Below are positions 7,467-14,529 of a DNA stretch of 19,462 bases, piece after piece (position 1 is the stretch's first letter; the number at the start of each line of letters is the position of its first letter). The DNA is from DAOTZU01 sp034433995 (GTDB lineage: Bacteria > Chloroflexota > Anaerolineae > UBA1429). The stretch spans positions 1 through 19,462 of the forward strand of contig DAOTZU010000299.1 of the NCBI GenBank assembly GCA_034433995.1. The letters are read 5' to 3'. Under the pieces are notes generated by a model that ran no database searches, had not been told where the DNA came from, and saw nothing but the letters and a program-made list of their open reading frames with translations. A program made the translations under genes and the position numbers.

Positions 7467-7490
7467 TGCATCCGTGTCATCCGCGTCCAC
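7450..7490 (+). repeat. 41-bp TCCGTG repeat, copy R2
   Basis: Second copy of the 41-base element, with two differences from R1 and five from R3. Its internal units are ATCCGTGTTG, ATCCGCTGC, ATCCGTGTC and ATCCGCGTC. It ends 16 bases before the GTG start of the oxidoreductase. Confidence 0.9.
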
Positions 7491-7506
7491 GTATTGGGGG
7501 TGTGGT

Positions 7507-8856
7507 GTGAAAAGTTATTTGGAGGCGGCGCGTGAGGTGCCTATTGTGGAGGAGACGGACGTCATCGTCTGCGGCGGCGGCCCGGCGGGGACGGCGGCGG
7601 CCATCGCCGCAGCCCGGGCCGGAGCGCGGGTGCGCCTGTTGGAGGGCCACGGCTGCCTGGGCGGCATCTGGACGGCCGGCCTGTTAAGCTGGATCATTGA
7701 TGTAGAGCACAAGACCGGGCTGATGGAAGAGCTCCTGGCCGAGATCGAGCGCCGCCGAGCCTGGGCCCTGGCCACCCCCGAAACCCGGGGCACCCGCCGC
7801 GACCGCATCGCCGATCCGGAGCTCCTCAAGCTGCTCTTGGAGGACCTCTGCCGGGGGGCGGGAGTAAAGGTGCGCCTGCACACCCACGTGGTGGGCGCGG
7901 TGGTGGAGGAGGGGCAGATGAGGCTCGCCATCACCGAGAGCAAATCGGGGCGGGAGGCCTGGGCGGGCAAGGTCTTTGTGGATGCCACCGGCGATGGCGA
8001 CTTGGCCGCCTACGCCGGCTGTGGCTACGACCTGGGCCATCCCCAAACGGGGCAGATGCAACCCATGAGCTTGATCATGCTGCTGACGGGGCTGGATCCC
8101 TTGGCCGTGCAGGATTGCATCAACAAAGGCCCGGCGGGCCACGCCGCCTCCAAAAAGGCCATGCTCGCCGAGCTCGAGGCCGCCGGTTTCACCCCCTCCT
8201 ATGCTGCCCCTACCCTCTTTGACCTGGGCGGCGGCCTCATGATGATGATGGCCAACCACGAGTACGGCGTCTCGGGCCTCAGCGCCGATGACCTGACGGT
8301 CGCCACCCTGCGCGCCCGGGCCGAACTCCACCGCTTGGTGGCCGCGTTGCGCGGGCTAGGCGGGCGTTGGGCCAATGTGCGCTTGGTGGCCACCGGCGAA
8401 CAGATCGGCGTGCGGGAGGGGCGACGCATCCATGGCCGTTACACCGTCACCGCGGAGGATATGCTGCGCGGCGCCTGCCATGTGGATGCCATCTGCCGGG
8501 TGAATTTCCCCGTGGATGTCCATTCCCTCGACCCGACCAAGGGCAAGGCCTATGGCACCGACGGCGTGGGGCCCACCAAGTCGTACGATATTCCCTTGCG
8601 CGCCCTCATCGCCAAGGATGTGGAGGGCCTGCTGCTGGCCGGGCGCTGCATCAGCGGTGATTTTTGGGCCCACGCCAGCTACCGCGTCAGCGGGAACGCC
8701 GTGGCGATGGGCCAGGCGGCGGGAGTGTTGGCTGCCCTGGCCGTGGCCACCGGGCGACCGCCCAGCCAGGTGACTTGGGCGGAGATGCGTGGCGTCCTGG
8801 GCCGGCTGAACACGCTGTGCGAGGAGCGGCGACGGGCGGCGGGCTTGGAGCCATAG
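7507..8856 (+). CDS. FAD-dependent oxidoreductase (FAD_oxidored family)
   Basis: The protein has 449 residues. The start is taken as GTG 7507 after GGGGGTGTG, because the upstream extension would translate repeat R2. A Rossmann FAD-binding motif, VIVCGGGPAGTAAAIAAARAG, sits at residues 19-39 and is followed by an acidic strand end (LLEGHGCLGGIWTAG). VFVDATGDGDLAAYAGC near residue 160 is the second hallmark of this family, and LLLAGRCISGDFWAHASYRVSG with MGQAAGVLAALA is the C-terminal FAD-contacting part. Members oxidise or dehydrogenate varied small molecules, often in sugar or aromatic catabolic clusters. The substrate here is unknown. There is no signal peptide or transmembrane segment, so it is probably soluble. 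It is the last gene of the plus-strand run and converges with the GH5-like gene across 19 bases, with no clear terminator between them. Confidence 0.85.
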   Translation: MKSYLEAAREVPIVEETDVIVCGGGPAGTAAAIAAARAGARVRLLEGHGCLGGIWTAGLLSWIIDVEHKTGLMEELLAEIERRRAWALATPETRGTRRDRIADPELLKLLLEDLCRGAGVKVRLHTHVVGAVVEEGQMRLAITESKSGREAWAGKVFVDATGDGDLAAYAGCGYDLGHPQTGQMQPMSLIMLLTGLDPLAVQDCINKGPAGHAASKKAMLAELEAAGFTPSYAAPTLFDLGGGLMMMMANHEYGVSGLSADDLTVATLRARAELHRLVAALRGLGGRWANVRLVATGEQIGVREGRRIHGRYTVTAEDMLRGACHVDAICRVNFPVDVHSLDPTKGKAYGTDGVGPTKSYDIPLRALIAKDVEGLLLAGRCISGDFWAHASYRVSGNAVAMGQAAGVLAALAVATGRPPSQVTWAEMRGVLGRLNTLCEERRRAAGLEP

Positions 8857-8875
8857 ATCCCCGTGTCGGCTCGGC

Positions 8876-9895
8876 TCAGTCGCTGAACTCGTTCCACGCC
8901 TCGTGCCCCGGCCGCAGCGTGCCGTCGGGGTTGACGAAATGCAGCACCTCCGGATTGCTCACTGGCCCGTAGGCGGGGTAGTGCAGATCGGCCACCAAGC
9001 TGTGTTGCAGGGCATGCACGATAAAGCCCAGGTTGCGCCGGCGCAGCGCGCCCAGGGTGTAGCGCAGCACCTCCACGCGCTTGGCGTCATCCACCGCGCC
9101 CCACACTGTCTCGCTGGCCAAGAGTTCCTTGCCCTTGGCCGCGGCAAAGGCCACGCAATCATCCAGGAACGACTCCCACTTGGCCTTGTCGGCGTTGGGG
9201 GCATTCCACACATAGTAAGGGTGGAAAGAGAGAATATCGCTGATCGGCTCGGTCAGCGCCAGCACCGTCTTGCCGGGGTAATTGCCGATGGTGAGGGGTT
9301 GTCGGGCGCCCAGATGCTTGCAGCTGCGATAGACCCAGGTCAACCAGCGCAGCTCGCCCTGGCGCAGAGGGCTGGCAGGATCCTCCACATAAGGCCCCAT
9401 CAGCGGCTCGTTGCACAAATCCCAGGCGAAAATGCGCGCATCGTTGGCCAAAGTGCCGACGACCCCTTGCAGATAGGCAGCGTGAGTCCTCTCGATCAGC
9501 GCCGGCTCTCGTGGGCTTTGCTCCCCCAGCGGATAGGCGAAAAGGTCCTCCTGCTGGGCATAGTTGCTCAGGCCGGGCACGATATGTTCTAGGGAGACCC
9601 CGCCGAAATCGCAAGCCGGGTCGCGCCAGCGGTTAAAGAGCACCGGCATGACCAAGATATCATGCCGGGCAAAGACGGCCAGCCCGGCCTCCAGGTTGCC
9701 CAGGAACCGCTCTGGGTCGCGCTGGAAGGCGTCTTGGGAGAGCCACCAGCGGACCACATTCCATTTGGGAAAGTAGCGCTTGCCGCGGGCGACCTCCACA
9801 GCCATCAAGCCCTGATTGTGGTAGAGCCACAAATCCAGGCCGCTGGTGCCCCAGGAACCGCTATAGTTGAATCCGCGCACCTCCGAACAACGCAT
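8876..9895 (-). CDS. GH5-like (clan GH-A) glycoside hydrolase
   Basis: The protein has 339 residues. The start at 9895 is fixed by AAGGAGGTG immediately upstream. It is a TIM-barrel hydrolase of the cellulase/mannanase type. The N-terminal RGFNYSGSWG is the first strand, and LVMPVLFNRWRDPACDFGG is the strand-3 region. AWDLCNEPLMG gives the acid/base Glu163 and LLASETVWG gives the nucleophile Glu261, so both catalytic residues are present, unlike the GH10-like protein. SFHPYYVWN is the usual His/Tyr-containing strand. It would cleave beta-linked glycans or oligosaccharides by a retaining mechanism. There is no signal peptide, so it is probably intracellular and acts on imported oligosaccharides. 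The exact family and substrate cannot be decided by eye. It follows the glycosyltransferase gene on the same strand after a 104-base gap holding repeat R3. Confidence 0.85.
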   Translation of the reverse strand: MRCSEVRGFNYSGSWGTSGLDLWLYHNQGLMAVEVARGKRYFPKWNVVRWWLSQDAFQRDPERFLGNLEAGLAVFARHDILVMPVLFNRWRDPACDFGGVSLEHIVPGLSNYAQQEDLFAYPLGEQSPREPALIERTHAAYLQGVVGTLANDARIFAWDLCNEPLMGPYVEDPASPLRQGELRWLTWVYRSCKHLGARQPLTIGNYPGKTVLALTEPISDILSFHPYYVWNAPNADKAKWESFLDDCVAFAAAKGKELLASETVWGAVDDAKRVEVLRYTLGALRRRNLGFIVHALQHSLVADLHYPAYGPVSNPEVLHFVNPDGTLRPGHEAWNEFSD

Positions 9896-9953
9896 GGCGC
9901 ACCTCCTTCGAAAAGAGACATCAGCTCTCAGGGATCAGCTGTCAGCAGGTTCT

Positions 9954-9994
9954 GATCCGTGCCGATCCGTTGCATCCGTGTCATCCGTGTCCAC
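9954..9994 (+). repeat. 41-bp TCCGTG repeat, copy R3
   Basis: Third copy of the element flanking the GxxExxY gene, in the same plus orientation, with five mismatches to R2. It lies between the stop of the membrane glycosyltransferase and the start of the GH5-like gene. No GxxExxY gene accompanies it. Confidence 0.85.
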
Positions 9995-9999
9995 GTTGA

Positions 10000-11523
10000 T
10001 CAGGCCAAAGCCGGGACGATGTACCCATACAGGCAGACCGCCGCCAGGGCGGCCAGCGCGGCGTAAAAGAAGGCCAGGGCCGCGCCGGGTTGGCGGCGCT
10101 CCAGCCATTGCCCCACTGCCAGGGCCATCCCCAGCCCCACCAGGAGCGCCAGGGTGAGGCCTTTCAGATCGCCGGTGATCAGCCCGGCCACGACCAGGGC
10201 CACCGCGCCCAGCACCACCAGGAGCAGCGTCAGCCGCCACGAGCGACGCAGCAGCTCCCGCAGGCCCAGGGTGAAGGCCAGCCCCCAGGGAACCAGGGCG
10301 GGGAACAGGTAGCGGCCTTGATGTTGTAGGTATTTGGTGTTCCACCATAGGTAGCCCAAGGTGGTCAAGAGGGCCCAAAGCAGTAGCAGCACCAGCCCGC
10401 GTTGCGTTCGCGGCGGCAGCGGTTCACGGCGCAGATGCTCCAGAGAAAGGGCGAACCCCACCACCGCCAGCCCGCTCACCAAGGCAAGCGCCAGATAGAT
10501 CCGCTCATCCAGGAGCACGCCCATCCAGCCAAATTGCCCCCAGAAGCTGCGAAAGGTGGTCAGGGCCCCGTTGCGCAAGAGAGCTCCCCAGCCGTTCTGG
10601 GCGATGTACTGGGCCGTGGTCAACTGTCCTTGCACCACCTGGTCATGGCGCGCCAGGCCCAGAGGATCATGCAGGCCATAGCGCAGGACGTTCTGCACCA
10701 GCCAAGGGCTCACCAAGGCGAGGCAGGTGCCCAAGACCAGCCCGGCGCGCTCCACGGCCTGGCGCCAAGGGAGGGCGCGGGGTTGGCCGCGGCGTGGCCA
10801 GGCATCCCAGATGAGGGCGGCCAAGACCAAGGCTACGGCGGTGTAACTTTGGAGTTTGGTGAGCAGCGCCAGGCCCAAGAGGGCGCCCAGGGCCAGAGCG
10901 CGGCGTTTGCTCCAGCTTGCGGCCTCCATGCCCACCACCTTCAGGGCGGTAAAGTTCAACCACAGTTCGGCCAAGACGTCGTTGTTCACCGCCGCCGTCA
11001 TGGCCAGGTGCATGGGCAGGAAGGCGGCAAAGGCTGTGGTCCCCAAAGCGAGGGAGGGCTCGCCGGGAAAGAGGCGGCGCACCAAACGGTACCCAAAGAG
11101 CAAGGCTCCGGCGCCCAGAAGCAAAGAAAAGAGACGCAGGGTGAGCAACGTGGGCAGACCGAGCAAATGGGCCAGGCGGTAGACGACGGCCGCGGCCAGA
11201 TAGTAGAGCGGCGGCTGATGGAACTCGTAGCGGATGGGCTCGATGGACATCTCGGCCGGAAAGCGCCGCGCCTTGATTGCCTCCAGGTAGGCTTGGTCGT
11301 AATCGCCGGGGCGCAGCTCCGGCAGGCGCGCGTTCTCGGCGACAAAGCGAACATAGTTATAGTGGGCCGGCTCGTCGGGGGCCTGCCAGGCGGGGGTATG
11401 GGTGGCATAGAGCACACCCAGCGCCAGGTACAAAAGGAGCAACAGGCGGATGGCGATAGCCGGGGATGGACCATCGCCTCTGCCCATATCCTCACCACCA
11501 AGACGCCAAGGCTCTGGGGTCAT
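10000..11523 (-). CDS. Polytopic GT-C-type glycosyltransferase (DUF2142/PMT-like)
   Basis: The protein has 507 residues and about 11-12 hydrophobic segments. After the first membrane helix (about 22-40) comes WQAPDEPAHYNYVRF, whose Asp50-Glu51 is the acidic pair in the first extracytoplasmic loop typical of GT-C enzymes that use lipid-linked sugars. Near the C-terminus, KYLQHQGRYLFPALVPWGLAF is the conserved loop of this family. It probably transfers a sugar from a polyprenyl-phosphate donor at the outer membrane face; acceptor and donor are unknown. The start is uncertain. ATG 11523 has AAAGGA about nine bases upstream, while ATG 11487 is too close to its GAGG. Residues 5-13 (PWRLGGEDM) are encoded by a stretch resembling the CTTGGCGTCTTGGTGG intergenic repeats seen in related genomes. 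It follows metG after a 65-base gap containing a hairpin. Confidence 0.85.
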   Translation of the reverse strand: MTPEPWRLGGEDMGRGDGPSPAIAIRLLLLLYLALGVLYATHTPAWQAPDEPAHYNYVRFVAENARLPELRPGDYDQAYLEAIKARRFPAEMSIEPIRYEFHQPPLYYLAAAVVYRLAHLLGLPTLLTLRLFSLLLGAGALLFGYRLVRRLFPGEPSLALGTTAFAAFLPMHLAMTAAVNNDVLAELWLNFTALKVVGMEAASWSKRRALALGALLGLALLTKLQSYTAVALVLAALIWDAWPRRGQPRALPWRQAVERAGLVLGTCLALVSPWLVQNVLRYGLHDPLGLARHDQVVQGQLTTAQYIAQNGWGALLRNGALTTFRSFWGQFGWMGVLLDERIYLALALVSGLAVVGFALSLEHLRREPLPPRTQRGLVLLLLWALLTTLGYLWWNTKYLQHQGRYLFPALVPWGLAFTLGLRELLRRSWRLTLLLVVLGAVALVVAGLITGDLKGLTLALLVGLGMALAVGQWLERRQPGAALAFFYAALAALAAVCLYGYIVPALA

Positions 11524-11545
11524 GACGGGTTTCCTTTGACCCTAG

Positions 11546-11577
11546 CCTCCCGCAGGCCAAAGGAGACCTGCGGGAGG
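11546..11577. repeat. Perfect 11-bp inverted repeat between metG and the glycosyltransferase
   Basis: CCTCCCGCAGG (11546-11556) and CCTGCGGGAGG (11567-11577) pair perfectly around a 10-base loop. The hairpin lies 11 bases after the metG stop on the minus strand. There is no T-run after it on either strand, so a factor-independent terminator is unlikely; RNA stabilisation or a repeat-family member fits better. Confidence 0.75.
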
Positions 11578-11588
11578 TTCAGGCGCAT

Positions 11589-13331
11589 TCATTGTCCCAG
11601 GCGCGCCAACTCTTGGGCGACGATCTCGGGTTCGAGCTTGCGGAAAAGCGGCTGGGGCCGGCGCAAGCCTTGGCCCGGTGGGAGCTGGCTGGGCCGCCAC
11701 AGATCACCCTGGGGCTGCCAATCATAGGTGAGGGCGATGTGTTTGTGGCTGTTCTCTTGCACCTCGATCACCCTTTGCCGGCCAAAGAGATCCGTGTCAT
11801 AGCCCAAGGCTTGGTGCAACGCCTGGGAGGAGAAGGGCAGGAAGGGCGCAAAAAGCAGCTTGAGGGAATCGATCACCCGCAGGGCCACATAGGTGGCCGT
11901 GGCTGCGCGCTGGGGATCGCTCTTGATCACCAGCCAGGGCGCGGCGCCATCCAGATAGCGGTTCACCTCGCGGGCCAGGCCCATCACTTTGCCTACCGCG
12001 GAGCGGAAATGGCAGGCGTTGATCTCTTCGCCGATGGGCGCAAAGGCCTCCTCCACCAGGGCCAGCACAGCGCGGTCGGCCTCGGTGAGCTCTCCGGACG
12101 TGGGCACCTGCTGGGCATAATTCTTGAAGGCGAAGGTGAGCATGCGGTGGGCTAGGTTGCCCCAGGTGCCCACCAATTCGTTGTTGTTGCTATCCAAGAA
12201 ATCCTGCCAGGAGAAGTCGGCGTCGGCCGTCTCGGGGGCGCGGGAGGTCAGATAGTAGCGTAGGGGATCCGGGTCGTAACGCGAGAGATAGTCCGGCGCC
12301 CACACGGCCCATTTGCGGCTGGAGGAGATCTTGCGCCCTTCCAAGGTCAGGTATTCATTGGCGGGCACATCGTAGGGCAGTTGGCAGCCGCCGTAGCCCA
12401 TGAGCATGGCCGGCCAGATGAGGGTGTGGAAAAAGATATTGTCCTTGCCGATAAAGTAATAGCTGCGGCTGGGTTTATCCGCATCCCACCATGCATGCCA
12501 GGCCTCCGGCGTGCCTCGGTTGTGGGCCCACTCGATGGCCGCGGAATAGTAACCGATGACGGCGTCGAACCAGACATAGATGCGCTTATCGGAATACCCT
12601 TCCACGGGCACGGGGATGCCCCAGTCAATATCTCGGGTGATGGCCCGGCCGCGCAGCCCTTCGTTGAGCAGGTTCAGGGTGAAATTGCGCACATTCGGCC
12701 GCCAATGATGTTTGGTGGCCACCCACTGTTTCAAAGGCTCGTTGAATTGGGCCAGATCGAGGAAAAAGTGCTCCGTATCGCGCACCACCGGCGTGTGGTT
12801 GCAGAATTTGCACCGCGGGCGAATCAGTTCCAGGGCATCCAAAGGCTTGCCGCATTTATCGCATTGGTCGCCGCGGGCGTCCTCAAACCCACAGAAGGGG
12901 CACACCCCCTCCACGTAGCGATCGGGCAGAAACTTGCGGCAGTGTTCGCAATAGAGGGCCCGGGTCGTCTCCTTGTAAACGTAACCACGCTGCAACAAAC
13001 GCAAAAAGAACTCGGTGGTCACCGTCCAGTGGTTTTCGGTGTTGGTGTGGGTGAAAAGATCGAAGGAAATGCCCAGGCCCTGGTATGTCTGGATGAAACT
13101 GGCATGATAGCGGGCCACCACCTCCTCCGGCGAGATGCCCTCCTGCTCGGCGGTGACGGTGATGGGCGTGCCGTGGGTATCCGAGCCGGAGACCATCAGC
13201 ACGTCGTTGCCCCGCAGGCGGTGATAGCGGGCCAGGATATCGGGCGGGATGTACGCGCCGGCGAGATGGCCCAAATGCAGAGGGGAGTTGGCGTAGGGCC
13301 AGGCGACGCCGATCAAGATTTTCTCGTTCAT
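11589..13331 (-). CDS. metG: Methionyl-tRNA synthetase
   Basis: The protein has 580 residues. AAAGGAG lies five bases before ATG 13331. It charges tRNA-Met with methionine in the cytoplasm. The class I signatures are WPYANSPLHLGH (HLGH at 19-22) and EGRKISSSRK (334-338), a variant of KMSKS. The connective domain has four CxxC knuckles (Cys128/131, 144/147, 157/160, 174/177), as in the two-zinc MetG1 type shared by archaea and E. coli. The helical anticodon-binding domain follows from about 395 (TWGNLAHRMLTF). The protein stops after this, with no C-terminal Trbp111 dimerisation domain, so it is the short form. The gene has a long 299-base upstream region with a promoter and a structured-RNA candidate. 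Confidence 0.97.
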   Translation of the reverse strand: MNEKILIGVAWPYANSPLHLGHLAGAYIPPDILARYHRLRGNDVLMVSGSDTHGTPITVTAEQEGISPEEVVARYHASFIQTYQGLGISFDLFTHTNTENHWTVTTEFFLRLLQRGYVYKETTRALYCEHCRKFLPDRYVEGVCPFCGFEDARGDQCDKCGKPLDALELIRPRCKFCNHTPVVRDTEHFFLDLAQFNEPLKQWVATKHHWRPNVRNFTLNLLNEGLRGRAITRDIDWGIPVPVEGYSDKRIYVWFDAVIGYYSAAIEWAHNRGTPEAWHAWWDADKPSRSYYFIGKDNIFFHTLIWPAMLMGYGGCQLPYDVPANEYLTLEGRKISSSRKWAVWAPDYLSRYDPDPLRYYLTSRAPETADADFSWQDFLDSNNNELVGTWGNLAHRMLTFAFKNYAQQVPTSGELTEADRAVLALVEEAFAPIGEEINACHFRSAVGKVMGLAREVNRYLDGAAPWLVIKSDPQRAATATYVALRVIDSLKLLFAPFLPFSSQALHQALGYDTDLFGRQRVIEVQENSHKHIALTYDWQPQGDLWRPSQLPPGQGLRRPQPLFRKLEPEIVAQELARLGQ

Positions 13332-13429
13332 GGGGCTCCTTTGAGCAGAGATACGCCCCGTAGGACACAGGGCAAAAAGGATTCATGGTGCAAGATGGGC
13401 CGTGCGAGGGAATATTTACGCGGGGGTGG

Positions 13430-13600
13430 GGCCCCCCATACGGCCCTTGGCGGCGCGCGCCTGGCGGGCAGCGCAAAGGAGAACCAGAGTGCTCAGGCCG
13501 GTTCGCCTGTGCAGGTGGGGCCAATAAGATTGCTCCTCGGTCTCGAACCGAAGGCCCATGCAAACCCTCCTACTGGGGAATACCCCATATGGCGGCATTG
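13430..13600 (-). ncRNA. Structured RNA candidate upstream of metG, 6S-like
   Basis: Minus-strand RNA predicted from a good promoter at 13606-13634. It holds nested pairings: CCATATGG (13585-13592) with CCGTATGG (13443-13436) as a closing stem; GGTTTGC (13566-13560) with GCGAACC (13506-13500); GGGCC (13557-13553) with GGCCC (13522-13518); and an apical hairpin TCGGT-TCGAG-ACCGA (13551-13537). A side hairpin CAGGC/GCCTG (13509-13494) competes with the second stem. From memory, the order GGTT..., CGG/CCGAGGAGC, TTA, CACCT and GAACC resembles the 3' half of 6S RNA, which inhibits RNA polymerase, and the length of about 170 nt also fits. The 5' half resembles 6S less. The alternative is a metG leader. 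No T-box or SAM riboswitch motif was found. Confidence 0.42.
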
Positions 13601-13605
13601 GAAAT

Positions 13606-13634
13606 AGTGTACATGGGAAGGGGCTCGTCGTCAA
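13606..13634 (-). promoter_or_regulatory. Promoter for the structured RNA and/or metG
   Basis: On the minus strand, -35 TTGACG (13629-13634, five of six matches) and -10 TACACT (13606-13611, four of six) have a 17-base spacer. The -35 box overlaps the TGA stop codon of the DNA methyltransferase gene. Transcription should start near 13599, about 270 bases before metG. Confidence 0.6.
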
Positions 13635-14476
13635 TTGTTGGGCCAGTTGATCCACCACACCTGCAGCCCCCGAAAACGCGCCTCCATCACCCGCAGGGCT
13701 TCGGGGTTGTTATCCACCAAGATACAGTTTCGCCCCTGGCGATAGGCTGCCTCGCCGAAGGTGCCGCTCCCGGCAAAAAAATCGCAAAGCAGGTCACCCG
13801 GCCGCGAATGCACTTTGACGATGCGGCTCAGGATGCCCAACGGCTTTTGGGTGGGATAGCCGGTCTTTTCCTTGCCGTTGGGGCTGACGATAGTATGCCA
13901 CCAGGTATCGGTGGGCGTTTTGCCGCGGGCGGCCTTCTCCGGCCCCACTAGGCCGGGGGCCAGGTAAGGGATGCGGTCACACTCGGCCAGGTGAAACTGG
14001 TAATCCTTGGGATTCTTCGCATACCAAAAGATGGTGTCATGCTTGGGCGACCATCTCGTTCTGCTGCGGGCCCCGTAATCATAGGCCCAGATGATCTCGT
14101 TCATAAAAGACTTGCGCCCAAAGATGAGATCCAGCAGAATTTTGCAATAGTGTGCCTCGCGGTAATCAATGTGAAAAAACAGGCTCCCGTTGTCCTTGAG
14201 GATGCGGTGGGCCTGCCGAAGGCGCGGCTCTAGAAAAGCGAGATAATCGTCAAAGATATCCGCGTATGCCTTGCTGCCGATGGGTATGGTGCGATACCGT
14301 TGCCCTTGAAACCCGGTGCGATCGCCAACCGGATCGCGGACCGTCATGATCTGGGCGCGCCTTTGGACCTTGCCCGTGTTGAACGGCGGATCGATATAGA
14401 TCAGATCCACCGACGCATCCGCGAGGGTTTCCAAAATAGGAAGGTTGTCGCCAAAGTAGATGGTCAGTTCCGGCAC
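13631..14476 (-). CDS. Orphan beta-class DNA methyltransferase (N6-adenine or N4-cytosine)
   Basis: The protein has 281 residues. The start at GTG 14476 was chosen because GGGAGGAAGG lies five bases upstream; a much longer open frame there is only the antisense of gcvPB. The catalytic motif IV, DPPF (29-32, in LIYIDPPFNTG), comes before the SAM-binding motif I FAGSGT (234-239, in DFFAGSGTFGEAA). That order defines the beta class (PF01555). YPTQKP (207-212) is the usual motif X neighbour. Between them, GRKSFMNEIIWAYDYG and the following 60 residues would form the target-recognition part. DPPF favours adenine N6 methylation, but this is not decisive. No restriction endonuclease or specificity subunit lies nearby, so it looks solitary. 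It starts 53 bases after gcvPB on the same strand and may share its transcript. Confidence 0.9.
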   Translation of the reverse strand: MPELTIYFGDNLPILETLADASVDLIYIDPPFNTGKVQRRAQIMTVRDPVGDRTGFQGQRYRTIPIGSKAYADIFDDYLAFLEPRLRQAHRILKDNGSLFFHIDYREAHYCKILLDLIFGRKSFMNEIIWAYDYGARSRTRWSPKHDTIFWYAKNPKDYQFHLAECDRIPYLAPGLVGPEKAARGKTPTDTWWHTIVSPNGKEKTGYPTQKPLGILSRIVKVHSRPGDLLCDFFAGSGTFGEAAYRQGRNCILVDNNPEALRVMEARFRGLQVWWINWPNN

Positions 14477-14529
14477 GACAACCTTCCTCCCGAGGCAACA
14501 CCAAGCCAAGAATCCTCTCGGCGATGGCC

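Noticed and set aside
8857..8875. Bidirectional terminator between the converging oxidoreductase and GH5-like genes
   Set aside because: Only 19 bases, with no stem and no T-run.
13535..13553. T-loop-like hairpin (TTCGAGA loop) suggesting a tRNA
   Set aside because: No matching acceptor, D or anticodon arms were found at the required distances.
12381..13607. A 408-residue plus-strand open frame opposite metG
   Set aside because: It is the antisense of a complete, canonical metG and of its leader.
13332..13630. T-box or SAM riboswitch upstream of metG
   Set aside because: No T-box antiterminator sequence (GGGUGG-ACCGCG type) and no S-box core could be found on the metG sense strand.
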